The notes under the pieces: model-generated | Database searches by the model: none | Told to the model about the DNA's origin: nothing | Seen by the model: the letters and a program-made list of their open reading frames with translations, nothing else | In this document: positions 14,572-23,312 of the stretch, one piece after another | Layout: each line of letters begins with the position of its first letter | Position numbering within the stretch: position 1 is the stretch's first letter | Source: GCA-2746795 sp964643965 | GTDB taxonomy: Bacteria; Chloroflexota; Anaerolineae; Promineifilales; Promineifilaceae | NCBI GenBank assembly: GCA_964643965.1 | Contig: CAZXVH010000027.1 | Span: 1-47,659 of the forward strand | DNA: 47,659 bases | Direction: 5' to 3' | Made by a program: the position numbers and the translations under genes

Positions 14572-15752
14572 TGGAGGATTATGACAAGTTCTTTTACAAG
14601 GAGACAAAGAGACAAAGGTACAAAGAAAAACCCTTTGTTCCTTCTGTTCCTTTGTTATTTTGTATTATTCTTTTTCTAGCGGGCTGCACTTCCCCCACAC
14701 ACCTGACAATTTTACCGACAGTGGCGGCAACGGCCGTTGCCATCCTGCCGGAACAACCGCAGCCGCTCAACGCCTTGCTGCCCGTCACCTACACCCCCGT
14801 AAGCCATGCGCCCGGCGCTCAACCACCGGTAGCCACGCCATCGCCGCCGGCGATTGCGCCCACCGCCGCCATCGGTCCCAGCCCCACTTATTACCCCTAC
14901 GCCGGCCTGACAATTGATGATTTACGAGAACGGCCGTTTGGCGGCGGCGTGTTGCAAAGCCATGATCTGCTTACCACCGGCCCACATTTCAGCCGTCATC
15001 TAATCAGTTACCCCAGCGATGGCCTCACGATTTACGGCTTTATGAACACGCCACCCGGCGACAACTTGCTGCCGGTAGCCCTGGTGCTGCATGGTTACGT
15101 GGAACCAGAAGCATATGCGGTGGAAGCATATACCTTGCCCTACGCCGACGAACTGGCAAAAGATGGCTTCCTGGTCATTCACCCCAATTACCGCAACTAC
15201 CCGCCCTCTGACGCTGGCGACAATTTATTCCGCATCGGCTATGCCATTGATGTACTGAACCTCATCGCCATCATCAAGCAGCAGGCGGGACAACCCGGCC
15301 CCCTGCAACACGCCGATCCCAACCGCATCTTCCTCTTTGGACACAGCATGGGCGGCGGCATTGCTCTGCGTGTGCTGACGGTGAGCCAGGATGTGCGCGG
15401 CGCGGCGCTTTACGCCGCCATGAGCGGCGATGAGCAGCGCAATTTCGAGAAGATCATCGTGTGGTCAAATGGGGGATCAGGCAGAGCGGAACTGCAAGCA
15501 TCGGCGGTCGATTTAGCGCGTATTTCACCCAGTTATCATCTGGAAAATATCAATGCGCCGGTGAGCATTCATCAGGGCACGGCCGATGGCGTGACGCCGC
15601 CGGAATGGTCTTACCAGTTATGTGAAGCGCTGCGAGCTTTGGACAAACCAGTCACTTGCTACCGTTACGTCGGCGAAGCGCATAACTTTTCGGCAGCCGG
15701 GCGTAAATTATTATTAGATCGGGTGGCCGCATTTTTTAATGAGGCTCCTTAA
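14568..15752 (+). CDS. Lipoprotein with alpha/beta-hydrolase (prolyl oligopeptidase-type) domain
   Basis: This 394-residue protein has a type II signal: a Lys/Arg-rich n-region, hydrophobic core and LAGC lipobox with Cys40. A Pro/Thr-rich linker follows to about residue 100. The hydrolase domain contains the nucleophile elbow GHSMGG (Ser260), an Asp in GTADGVTP and a His in GEAHNF, which form a plausible catalytic triad. Peptidase family S9 or acyl esterase activity is likely. The n-region is encoded by a purine-rich repeat (ACAAAG units, 14590-14625) that looks like an intergenic element absorbed into the gene. Start is the ATG overlapping the previous stop; the next ATG at 14571 is equally possible. 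Confidence 0.85.
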   Translation: MMEDYDKFFYKETKRQRYKEKPFVPSVPLLFCIILFLAGCTSPTHLTILPTVAATAVAILPEQPQPLNALLPVTYTPVSHAPGAQPPVATPSPPAIAPTAAIGPSPTYYPYAGLTIDDLRERPFGGGVLQSHDLLTTGPHFSRHLISYPSDGLTIYGFMNTPPGDNLLPVALVLHGYVEPEAYAVEAYTLPYADELAKDGFLVIHPNYRNYPPSDAGDNLFRIGYAIDVLNLIAIIKQQAGQPGPLQHADPNRIFLFGHSMGGGIALRVLTVSQDVRGAALYAAMSGDEQRNFEKIIVWSNGGSGRAELQASAVDLARISPSYHLENINAPVSIHQGTADGVTPPEWSYQLCEALRALDKPVTCYRYVGEAHNFSAAGRKLLLDRVAAFFNEAP

Positions 15753-15773
15753 GCGTTCGCTCTGAGAGTGTAC

Positions 15774-16505
15774 TCAGCGAATTACCAACCAGGCGCAGGC
15801 GGCCCACAAAGCCAGTGAACTGAGATCGCCACCCATATCGGGCTGTTTAGCCAGGTATAGCCAACGAGGCGGGCCAAACAGCAACGCCAGGAGAGTAAAG
15901 GCGACCACCCCGGTGAGTATATCTCCAGTGAAGTTTTGCAAGGCAACCCAGGCGGCCCACTGCACGGCCATGACAGCCAGCATCATATTGATGAAGATGA
16001 GGGCCAGCAGCGCCAACCAGGGATAACGGCCGTCTGTCACCGCAATGGAAGGGGTCACCCCCAACACCAAAAAGATGACGTAAAGAAACGCCAGCGCCAG
16101 CCACGCTCCCGGCGCAAAGACGAACAAAGCGGAAGCTTCCCCTTCCCCCAGCGTCAACGTATCGGCAGCGAAAATGGCGCTGAAATAACCAAATTGGTAC
16201 GCCAGCATGGTCACAAACAGCAAGGCAAAGGCGATGGCGGAAGCAATATGGAGCCTTTTATCTAAAAACAAAGTGGGCACTGTCAAACGGCCGCCGCCCG
16301 GTCGGGGCATCAGTTTACGCACGATATAAACGCCAGCGCACATGAGAATGAAAGCGGCCGTTAATACCGCCGCATTTGTACCAGAAGCCTGGCTAAACCG
16401 GGAAATAGCTGAGGGCATCAACCCCAACAAAAGTAGAAATGTCACTAAGTCGATAACAACAGGGGCAAAAGGCAAGAATTTATTTTGGTTCAAAGCATAC
16501 CTCAC
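15774..16505 (-). CDS. Polytopic membrane protein, unknown function
   Basis: This 243-residue protein has about seven hydrophobic segments with short loops. The first starts at residue 12 and a basic loop, RKLMPRPGGGRL, follows the second. No catalytic or transport motif is recognised. The start appears to be GTG at 16505 with a weak ribosome-binding site. It converges with the lipoprotein hydrolase (21 bp between the stops) and diverges from the sugar-transferase homologue. A TATACT box at 16560-16565 lies in the shared upstream region. Confidence 0.6.
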   Translation of the reverse strand: MRYALNQNKFLPFAPVVIDLVTFLLLLGLMPSAISRFSQASGTNAAVLTAAFILMCAGVYIVRKLMPRPGGGRLTVPTLFLDKRLHIASAIAFALLFVTMLAYQFGYFSAIFAADTLTLGEGEASALFVFAPGAWLALAFLYVIFLVLGVTPSIAVTDGRYPWLALLALIFINMMLAVMAVQWAAWVALQNFTGDILTGVVAFTLLALLFGPPRWLYLAKQPDMGGDLSSLALWAACAWLVIR

Positions 16506-16660
16506 TCAAGTTTGCCTGGGATTTTCGCGCTAAAGCCCGTAAAACGCAACCGGTTCTGGTATACTATACAGTGACTACGGTTAAAATTTACCATCGTTAT
16601 CATGAATGAAGAGTGAGACCATCTTATTTTTAGCCTGTATCCACTCGTTAAGGTGTTGTT

Positions 16661-17272
16661 ATGAATGCAAATGGGGAAGACGCCGCCACCCAAGCAAACA
16701 AATCTGAAGAAATATTTTTAGCCTGGCCTAACGAGCCTTCCGCCTGGAAACGATTTGGCAAGGTGATCATAGACTATGCCATCGTTTTACCGACTATGAT
16801 CGTTTTTTCGCCCATTTTTTTACTCATTGTGCTGACCATCAAGCGAAGTTCGGCCGGCCCTGTTTTCAGCCGGGGTCGTTACTTGAGCCGGCGCGGGCGA
16901 GAGTTCAAACTGCTTACGTTTCGTACAGTTTATGTGGAAGATGGAGAGGAAACGGCCGTTTTCACCCCGGTTGGTCGCATTTTATATCAGTTTAAACTAG
17001 ATATGGTTCCCCAATTTCTGCATGTCCTCAAACGAGATATGTCGCTGGTGGGACCGTCACCCCTCAAACCGGAAGAACTGGGGCAATGCCATCACTGCGG
17101 CAATACCATTTTATGCGTTCTGCCCGGACTGACTGGCCTGTGGCAAATAAAAAGCCGCCATACCACCAGCTTCCAGGAACGCACTGAAGCCGACCTCATC
17201 TACATTACTGAAGGTTCATTTTGGTGGGATTTAAATATTTTGTTCGCTACCATTTTAGCCGTTCTCAAGTAA
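16661..17272 (+). CDS. Bacterial sugar transferase family protein (PglC/WcaJ-like) with altered DE dyad
   Basis: This 203-residue monotopic phosphoglycosyl transferase homologue has a hydrophobic re-entrant segment at about 36-60 (FSPIFLLIVLTI), then GPVFSRGRYLSRRGREFKLLTFRT, KRDMSLVGPSP and PGLTGLWQIKSR. Active members transfer a sugar phosphate to undecaprenyl phosphate and use an Asp-Glu dyad in a (T/S)xxDELPQ motif. Here the motif reads KLDMVPQF: Asp114 remains, but the Glu is Met115. Activity is therefore in doubt. The segment before the PGLTGLW box is also unusual, with CHHCGNTILC. It overlaps the convergent Usp gene by 8 bp. Confidence 0.82.
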   Translation: MNANGEDAATQANKSEEIFLAWPNEPSAWKRFGKVIIDYAIVLPTMIVFSPIFLLIVLTIKRSSAGPVFSRGRYLSRRGREFKLLTFRTVYVEDGEETAVFTPVGRILYQFKLDMVPQFLHVLKRDMSLVGPSPLKPEELGQCHHCGNTILCVLPGLTGLWQIKSRHTTSFQERTEADLIYITEGSFWWDLNILFATILAVLK

Positions 17273-18137
17273 ACGGCTCCTGACGAATCACCAGAATGGC
17301 GCAGGGCGCTCCTTTCATCACCTTTTCGGCCACGCTGCCAAACATCCAGGTGTCAAAACCGCTGTAGCCTCGACTGGATAAAATGATTAAATCCACTCCC
17401 TCTACTTCTGCATAATCGACAATCTCGTCTGCCGCCTGCCCGTCGGCTACGTGAGTCATCACCGAAATATGTTGTTCTTTCAGTTTCTTTTCCACCTCAA
17501 GCAAATAGGCGCTCGCCTCCCGTCGTTCCTCTTCCATGTGCTTGTCGTCATACCCAAACCCATAATACGAGCTGCGTTCCACCACCCGCAGCAGCAGCAG
17601 CGTGATCTCTAAGTTTGCCGCAAGTATCTGCGCCGCTTCTAAAGCGCGTTCTGCCAGGGGAGAGCCATCTAACGGCAGCAGGACTCGCTTGAATTCTTGG
17701 GGTTTAATTTCTTCCTCACTGCGCAAGATAACAGTGGGGCATGGCGCCCGGCGCAGCACTTTCCCGGCGACGCGACCAAAAGCCCAGCGGGTGATCCCTG
17801 ACCGCCCATGTGTTGACATAACAATTAAATCGATCTCGTTTTCCTGGGCAAACTGAATGATCGCCTTTTCTGGCTTTCCGATGATAACGGCCGTTTCAAT
17901 AGGCGTCATCGTCGGCAGAAAATGTTTCTTCACCGAACGCAAATATAAGTCCGCTTCAAAGGCGCCGCTTTGCACCGCCTTTGCCACCAAATCAGGATCA
18001 TCTATAGACTTGTGGCTGATTACCGTGAGCAGCGTCACTGTGCTGTCCATGGCTTCCGCCAATTGCAGCGCAGACGCCACCACCCGCTCCGCCAACTCAG
18101 AGCCATCCAGAGGAACTAATATTTTAGAATATCGCAT
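17265..18137 (-). CDS. Tandem-domain universal stress protein (UspA family)
   Basis: The protein of about 290 residues holds two Usp domains. Domain 1 begins KILVPLDGSELAERV and ends with THGRSGITRWAFGRVAGKVL-PCPTVIL; domain 2 begins RVLLPLDGSPLAERA and ends with SRGYSGFDTWMFGSVAEKV-PCAILVI. The first domain has the complete G-2x-G-9x-G ATP-binding loop; in the second the corresponding loop is recognisable. Such proteins bind ATP and are induced by stress. I start at the second ATG, with MRYSKILVPL, which fits the family. It converges on the sugar transferase gene with an 8-bp overlap. Confidence 0.95.
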   Translation of the reverse strand: MRYSKILVPLDGSELAERVVASALQLAEAMDSTVTLLTVISHKSIDDPDLVAKAVQSGAFEADLYLRSVKKHFLPTMTPIETAVIIGKPEKAIIQFAQENEIDLIVMSTHGRSGITRWAFGRVAGKVLRRAPCPTVILRSEEEIKPQEFKRVLLPLDGSPLAERALEAAQILAANLEITLLLLRVVERSSYYGFGYDDKHMEEERREASAYLLEVEKKLKEQHISVMTHVADGQAADEIVDYAEVEGVDLIILSSRGYSGFDTWMFGSVAEKVMKGAPCAILVIRQEPFT

Positions 18138-18669
18138 TCTCACCATCCTGATAAAAAGTTAAGTGTCAAGGTAAGCAGCAGCGCAGAGCATAAGTGTACC
18201 ATGACCTAAAACCGAAAAATAGTACTAATGATAGAGTGCATTTAGCTGTCACAACCGCAATAATGAAGAGAACAACCACAACAAAAATATCTCGTCAGCG
18301 CCATCATCGGAGCAGATCATGAATTGGATCATCATCGCTATTCTCATCATTATTCTTATATGCACATTTATCCCGGATGAGCCATAAACAAGGTCGTCTG
18401 ATTGGGGTGCGTTTCATCTGTTTGAAGCGCCAGGAGGTGGAGGTTGAACCTCTGGGCAAGCTCAAGACCCACCCGTCGAAGCCGTCACCGCCTCTGCCTT
18501 TGACAGGTTCAGGCGACGGCTTATCAAGTAGATGAGATACGCCCATTCGATTTTAACCTGTTGACATTGGTAAAATGGTTTGGTAGCTTTAAAGGGTGGT
18601 TTGAGGCTGGCAAACAGGCGTTCATTGGCATAACTGTACCATAATCTTTTCAATAAGGAGGTGATAATA
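18138..18669. other. 532-bp intergenic region with one possible 22-residue membrane peptide
   Basis: This stretch lies between the usp and flp genes. Longer minus-strand frames here look like chance. A 23-codon plus-strand frame at 18319-18387 encodes a very hydrophobic peptide (MNWIIIAILIIILICTFIP...) with CGGAG before it; it may be a small membrane protein but there is no further support. AGCCGTCACCGCCT (about 18478) faces AGGCGACGGCT (about 18512), a foldable repeat of the type seen elsewhere in the window. Confidence 0.5.
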
Positions 18670-18819
18670 ATGTTATTTTTGCCGCGAGAAGAAGGCCAGG
18701 GTTTGGCCGAATACGGGGTGGCTATCGTCTTGGTAGCTGTCATCATCGTGGCGATTCTGACGATTTTAGGGCCACAAATAGGGAACATGTTTAGTCGCGT
18801 GACCCAGGGTTTTAATTAG
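18670..18819 (+). CDS. Flp/Fap-type prepilin, orphan
   Basis: This 49-residue protein is too short for usual ORF cut-offs but is a clear type IVb (Flp) pilin: a short leader ending in EEGQG, then LAEYGVAIVLVAVIIVAILTIL, where Glu and Tyr sit at the processed N-terminus as in Flp1 and the hydrophobic helix follows directly. Prepilin peptidase cleavage should fall after the Gly before QGLAEYG. A perfect ribosome-binding site (AAGGAGGTGAT) precedes the ATG, suggesting high expression. No Tad secretion genes (cpaF, tadB, tadC, tadV) lie in the window, so it must be served by a machine encoded elsewhere. Confidence 0.9.
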   Translation: MLFLPREEGQGLAEYGVAIVLVAVIIVAILTILGPQIGNMFSRVTQGFN

Positions 18820-18976
18820 TAGCGTTTAGCTGACTGTATATCCTCGCAACAGGCATAATCTGACATTTTTACCAGAGGTGGCACGGTCAGAAAGCAGCCA
18901 CAGCGAATATACAACAGAGCGCAAAAATTATTCGATTTCTTTTTATTTATCCGAGACATAATTTATTATTTTTTAT

Positions 18977-19005
18977 GCGCCCCTTAATGGGGCGCTTTTA
19001 TTTCT
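18977..19005 (+). terminator. Rho-independent terminator
   Basis: GCGCCCC (18977-18983) pairs with GGGGCGC (18989-18995) over a 5-base loop, followed by TTTTATTTCT. It lies 157 bp after the flp stop and before the zinc-ribbon gene, so it probably ends the pilin transcript. The DNA between holds nothing else I recognise. Confidence 0.85.
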
Positions 19006-19052
19006 GTGCTATAATCGCCTCATCAGCCCACAAGGTTTGTAAAGAGCGATTT

Positions 19053-19628
19053 ATGACCATACCCAGCCTGGAAAGCATCACCTCTTTTTTGACTATTTTC
19101 GCCGCCATATTTGGCGCATTATTGGCAGCATTATGGCTCAGTCTGATCATCTGGGCGTTCCGAGATATGCGGCATCGCTCTCGAGACCCATTTGCCCAAA
19201 TTCTGGCGGCCCTGTTGGTAGCGTTGCTGCCTTTTGTGGGCATCATCATTTACCTGATTTTACGGCCGCCAGAGACGTTGGCTGAAGCGTATGAACGGGC
19301 ATTGGAAGAAGAGGCGCTGCTGCAAGAAATCGAAGAGCGTCCCACCTGCCCAGGCTGTTCCCGCACCGTAGATCCTAACTGGATTCTCTGCCCTCACTGC
19401 CACACACGCCTGCGGAAAGCTTGCCCGGATTGCAATTCACTCATGGATTTGAAGTGGACGCTGTGCCCCTATTGCGGCAATCAACACATTGATCCCTACC
19501 AGGCAGGCAGCAAAGATATGGGCGAACAAAAAGCAGTGGAAACGGCCGTTCTCCCGGAGCCAGAGCCGCTTAACCCCACTACCCCGGCAGAATCCGAGCC
19601 AGCAACCCTCGCTGAAATCGAAACGTGA
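19053..19628 (+). CDS. Membrane protein with double zinc ribbon
   Basis: This 191-residue protein has two membrane helices at about 10-34 and 47-72, the second of the PLDc_N-like type (FVGIIIYLILRPPETLAEAYERAL). Two zinc ribbons follow, with four CxxC pairs: CPGC, CPHC, CPDC and CPYC. This is the DZANK arrangement. The C-terminus is Pro/Glu-rich and probably disordered. I start at ATG 19053, after AAAGAGCG, because the longer frame adds 26 residues from the terminator region. The gene precedes the SulP transporter by 45 bp on the same strand and could be cotranscribed. Function is unknown; such proteins often organise membrane complexes. Confidence 0.75.
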   Translation: MTIPSLESITSFLTIFAAIFGALLAALWLSLIIWAFRDMRHRSRDPFAQILAALLVALLPFVGIIIYLILRPPETLAEAYERALEEEALLQEIEERPTCPGCSRTVDPNWILCPHCHTRLRKACPDCNSLMDLKWTLCPYCGNQHIDPYQAGSKDMGEQKAVETAVLPEPEPLNPTTPAESEPATLAEIET

Positions 19629-19673
19629 ACTGCCTCATTTGGCAGCCACCGCACCACCAGGGAGATGTGATCC

Positions 19674-21824
19674 ATGCTTGCGGAGCTTAACCCCAAAGCA
19701 AAAGTTGGCGAAATCATCCAACCCGCTCTGCAATATATGCAACATCCCGCCGACCTGATCCGGAACTATGATCGCGACAATTTCCGTCCTGACCTGATCG
19801 CCGGTCTGACGGTGGCCGTTATTTTGCTGCCACAGGGCATCGCCTTTGCCCTCATCGCCGAACTGCCGCCGCAAATGGGCCTTTACGCCGCGATTATCGG
19901 CGCTATTTTTGGCGGGTTGTGGGGTTCATCTAACCAGATGCACACCGGTCCGGCCAACGCCATTTCCCTGCTGGTTTCCTCGACGCTCATCGGTTTATAC
20001 GCCGTCGGCTCCCCGGAATATATTGTGGCGGCCGGCATGATGGCGCTGATGGTGGGCATTTTTCAATTGGGCATGGGGCTGGCCCGCTTGGGCATACTCA
20101 TCAATTTTGTATCTCATTCCGTGATTGTGGGCTTTGCCACTGGCGCCGGTATTTTGATCGCCATCAAGCAGCTTAAACCTTTACTGGGCCTGAATTTTCC
20201 CAGCGGCAGCATTGTTAACACGGTGATGGGCACGGTTCTCCATTTTCCAGAATCCCATGTGGCAACGGCCGTTATCGGCTTTGGTACCATGATCTTCATC
20301 ATCGTTCTCAAGCACATCAACCCCAAGCTGCCCTCCGCCTTGTTGAGCATGATTTTGGCCTCCCTCATCGTTTACGTATTCCAATTAGATGAGGCGGGCG
20401 TTCAGGTCATCGGAGAACTGAGCGGGCAGATGCCCCCCATCACCCCCCTGCCCATCTTCAACTTCTCGCTTATCGCCGAACTGGCCCCCGGCGCTCTGGC
20501 CATTGGCGCCATTGGCCTGGTAGAGGCAGCTGCCATCGCCCGCTCCATCGCCACCCAGACCGGCCAGCGTCTAAACAGCAACCAGGAATTTGTAGGCCAG
20601 GGTACAGCCAATATCGCCTGTGGCATCTTTTCCGGTTTTCCCGTCGCCGGTTCCTTCTCGCGTTCGGCCATCAACTACGATTCAGGCGCACGCACCCCCC
20701 TGGCCTCCGTCTTTTCCGCCATCTTTGTCTTGCTGGCCATGCTGCTCATCGCGCCCCTGGCCCATGATATTCCCACCTCCGCCCTCTCCGGCGTTCTAAT
20801 TGTGACCGCCTACAACATGATCGACCAGGAAGAGATCAAACGCATCTGGCAGGGCGCGCCGGGTGACGCCGCCATTATGTTGCTCACGCTGTTTGGCACA
20901 CTCTTCCTCTCCCTGGAATTTGCGGTGCTGATGGGTATTTTGCTCTCCTTTGTTTTGTATGTGCTGCGCACCAGCACCCCCCGCGTCCTTGCTGTCACCC
21001 CTGACGCCCAGTTCAAACATTTCCTCTACCAACCTGAAGAGGAGCCGTGCCCGCAGTTGTTGGTGCTGGAGATTTTGGGCGATTTATATTTTGGGGCGGT
21101 AGGCCATATTGAAGAAACGATTCTGGATTTGATGGAGCAATACCCCACCCAACGTTTTCTCATGCTGCGGATGCACAGTGTCAATCACATTGATTTCAGC
21201 GGCATCCATATGCTGGAAAACCTGGTACGCATCTATCGAGAGCGGGGGGGCGATATGTTTATGGTACGGGTGAGCGACTCTGTTAGAAAAGTGATGGATT
21301 CCACAGATCTCATCACCTACTTGGGTGAAGAAAACCTGTTGAACGACGATGACGCCATTGAATTTCTTTTTTATCATCGCCTGGATCCAGCCATTTGTAT
21401 TTATGAATGCCCGTTTCGAGTCTTCCAAGAGTGCCAGAATTTGCCCAAACGCATGGATCTACTGCAAACGCCACTACCTGTTGACACAGAGGCTATTCAT
21501 GTGGCCACAATTGAGGCCAATACCTTATGGAACGCCCTCACCAATGGGCAAGCAGAACGGCCGTTGGTGATTGATGTGCGTGAACCACGAGAATTTAAAC
21601 AGGGGCACATCCCTGATTCCCACTCCGTTCCCTTAGCGGCCATTTTGGCCGACAAACCAGATCTGCCCATAGAACAGCAAATTATCCTCGTCTGTCGCAG
21701 CGGCCGACGCAGCCGGCGGGCGGCTTTCGCCCTAAACCGTAATGGTTATAAAAACCTGGCGGTGCTGGATGGCGGCATGGTCGCCTGGGAGGCGGCTGGC
21801 TTGTTAGCGGCCGTTGAATTTTAA
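19674..21824 (+). CDS. SulP-family anion transporter with STAS and rhodanese domains
   Basis: This 716-residue protein has three parts. Residues 1 to about 420 form the SulP transport domain, with DLIAGLTVAVILLPQGIAFALIA and FSGFPVAGSFSRSAIN (usual SulP signature). A STAS domain follows at about 440-560, with HIDFSGIHMLENL at the phospho-acceptor loop position. The last ~100 residues are a rhodanese domain with VIDVREPREFKQGHIPDS and the active loop CRSGRRS (Cys674). The SulP part should carry sulfate, bicarbonate or another oxyanion; a fused rhodanese suggests coupling to sulfane-sulfur handling. Between STAS and rhodanese lies a Cys-containing link (CIYECPFRVFQECQNLPKR). Confidence 0.93.
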   Translation: MLAELNPKAKVGEIIQPALQYMQHPADLIRNYDRDNFRPDLIAGLTVAVILLPQGIAFALIAELPPQMGLYAAIIGAIFGGLWGSSNQMHTGPANAISLLVSSTLIGLYAVGSPEYIVAAGMMALMVGIFQLGMGLARLGILINFVSHSVIVGFATGAGILIAIKQLKPLLGLNFPSGSIVNTVMGTVLHFPESHVATAVIGFGTMIFIIVLKHINPKLPSALLSMILASLIVYVFQLDEAGVQVIGELSGQMPPITPLPIFNFSLIAELAPGALAIGAIGLVEAAAIARSIATQTGQRLNSNQEFVGQGTANIACGIFSGFPVAGSFSRSAINYDSGARTPLASVFSAIFVLLAMLLIAPLAHDIPTSALSGVLIVTAYNMIDQEEIKRIWQGAPGDAAIMLLTLFGTLFLSLEFAVLMGILLSFVLYVLRTSTPRVLAVTPDAQFKHFLYQPEEEPCPQLLVLEILGDLYFGAVGHIEETILDLMEQYPTQRFLMLRMHSVNHIDFSGIHMLENLVRIYRERGGDMFMVRVSDSVRKVMDSTDLITYLGEENLLNDDDAIEFLFYHRLDPAICIYECPFRVFQECQNLPKRMDLLQTPLPVDTEAIHVATIEANTLWNALTNGQAERPLVIDVREPREFKQGHIPDSHSVPLAAILADKPDLPIEQQIILVCRSGRRSRRAAFALNRNGYKNLAVLDGGMVAWEAAGLLAAVEF

Positions 21825-21838
21825 GGATTGTGTGCTTT

Positions 21839-22801
21839 ATGTATGCCCATCGCAATATCGGACTTGATTTAGTGCGGGTGACAGAAACGGCGGCGCTGGC
21901 GGCCGGCCATTGGCTCGGTTCTGGCGACCGAGACTCAGCCCACCGGGCGGCCACCAGGGCCATGTCCAGCGCTCTGGATACATTGGATATGGATGGCGTG
22001 GTGGTCATTGGCGAAGAACGGCCGTTAAACGGCCGTTCTCCACTCTGCGCCGGTCAAAAAGTAGGAACCGGTCACGGCCCGGAAGTGGACCTGGTGGTAG
22101 ACCCCATTGACGGCACCAACCTGCTCATCCGCGGCCAGCCGGGCGCTATTTCGGTGGTGGGCGTGACGCCGCGCGGTACGATGTGGTCTCCAGCTCCGGC
22201 GCTATACATGGAAAAAATCATCGTGGGTCAGGAAGCGGCCGATGCCCTGGTTCCAGAATGTCTGGATGCGCCTGCCGCCTGGACGCTGGCCCTGGTGGCC
22301 CGCGTCAAACGGAAAGCAGTGCGCGACCTCACCATCATCGTTCTCGACCGCACCCGGAATACCTCCCTGATACAAGAAATCCGGGAAACGGGAGCACACA
22401 TCATCCTCAAAGAAGAAGGAGATGCGGAAGGCGCTCTGGTGACTCTTTCGCCAGAAACAGGGGTGGATTTGCTGATGGGTATTGGCGGCGCTTTGCAGGG
22501 GGTATTGGCTGCCTGCGCGGTTAAGGCGTTAAATGGGGCCATGCTGGCCCGCCTCGCCCCCCAATCCACCCGAGAAAAAGAAGAGGCGTTGGCGGCCGAT
22601 CTGGATATCCAACGTATTTACACCTGCAATGATTTAATCAAAACCAATGAGGTTTTTTTCGCCGCCACCGGCATCACGGACAGTGTATTACTCCATCCCA
22701 TGCAGTTTCTCAGCACCCATGCCCAAACTCACTCGCTGCTCATCCGCTCGGAGACGGGAACGCGCCGGTTTATCCGTGCGGAACATGGCTTTAGAGTATG
22801 A
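21839..22801 (+). CDS. glpX: Class II fructose-1,6-bisphosphatase (GlpX type)
   Basis: This 320-residue lithium-sensitive phosphatase-fold enzyme should hydrolyse fructose-1,6-bisphosphate to fructose-6-phosphate in gluconeogenesis. Typical GlpX landmarks are present: RNIGLDLVRVTETAALAA, GTGHGPEVDLVVDPIDGTN (metal-binding aspartates), PGAISVVGVTPRGTM and GIGGALQGVLAACAVK. The metal motif reads DPIDGTN where most GlpX have DPLEGTN, an inositol-monophosphatase-like variant. I start at ATG 21839, nine bases after AAGGA. It begins 14 bp after the SulP gene. Two overlapping-distance copies of AACGGCCGTT encode ERPLNGRS in a variable loop near residue 61. Confidence 0.9.
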   Translation: MYAHRNIGLDLVRVTETAALAAGHWLGSGDRDSAHRAATRAMSSALDTLDMDGVVVIGEERPLNGRSPLCAGQKVGTGHGPEVDLVVDPIDGTNLLIRGQPGAISVVGVTPRGTMWSPAPALYMEKIIVGQEAADALVPECLDAPAAWTLALVARVKRKAVRDLTIIVLDRTRNTSLIQEIRETGAHIILKEEGDAEGALVTLSPETGVDLLMGIGGALQGVLAACAVKALNGAMLARLAPQSTREKEEALAADLDIQRIYTCNDLIKTNEVFFAATGITDSVLLHPMQFLSTHAQTHSLLIRSETGTRRFIRAEHGFRV

Positions 22802-22826
22802 TAATTGCGGATGGGGGATTGCAGAT

Positions 22827-23306
22827 TTATGAATTAGCGGGTGACAGCAGCGATTGGATTTGCGGCCAATGGGCGCGGTCATGACTGACGACGAGATTGA
22901 GCAGTTCGTGCATGGAGGTGGGGCCAAAGAAGGAATGGCTTCCCTGGCGCTGCCACATGGTTTCATCTAAAACGGAGAGTAAATCGACTGTTTCCTGGCG
23001 GTATTGGAGGAAGGTATTGAAGGCGAAACGGCCGTTTTCCCCTTGATAATTTCGCACCACCACCCAATCATCCGGCGTGGCTCCGGGGATAAAAGCATTG
23101 TCTTCAGCCATGAGCGCCTTAAAGCGAACTTGATGCACTTCTCGCTCCACATCCCGCAAATGGCAGCACACTTCCGTGAGAGACCATTCCCCAGGAGCCG
23201 GCCGCCAATGCCAATCTACATTCTCCCCTTCTAAAGCAGCAGAAACAGCGCTGGCAAAACCAGCTAACTCTTGTAATAACTCGGAAACGGGAAGCAACTG
23301 CTGCAT
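22827..23306 (-). CDS. DinB-family protein
   Basis: This 159-residue four-helix-bundle protein belongs to the DinB/YfiT metalloenzyme superfamily. The expected three metal-binding histidines are visible: one in LTEVCCHLRDVE near residue 49 and two in the C-terminal SHDRAH motif. WRPAPGEWSLTEV is the usual loop before the first His. Members are thiol transferases or of unknown role. It lies 6 bp downstream of the HAD gene stop on the same strand, so the two form an operon. An AAGGATGAT sequence upstream of the ATG gives a good ribosome-binding site. Confidence 0.88.
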   Translation of the reverse strand: MQQLLPVSELLQELAGFASAVSAALEGENVDWHWRPAPGEWSLTEVCCHLRDVEREVHQVRFKALMAEDNAFIPGATPDDWVVVRNYQGENGRFAFNTFLQYRQETVDLLSVLDETMWQRQGSHSFFGPTSMHELLNLVVSHDRAHWPQIQSLLSPANS

Positions 23307-23312
23307 GAATAA

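Noticed and set aside
18462..18788. 108-residue minus-strand frame over the pilin
   Set aside because: It has no ribosome-binding site or domain, and the plus strand encodes a clear Flp pilin with a perfect Shine-Dalgarno.
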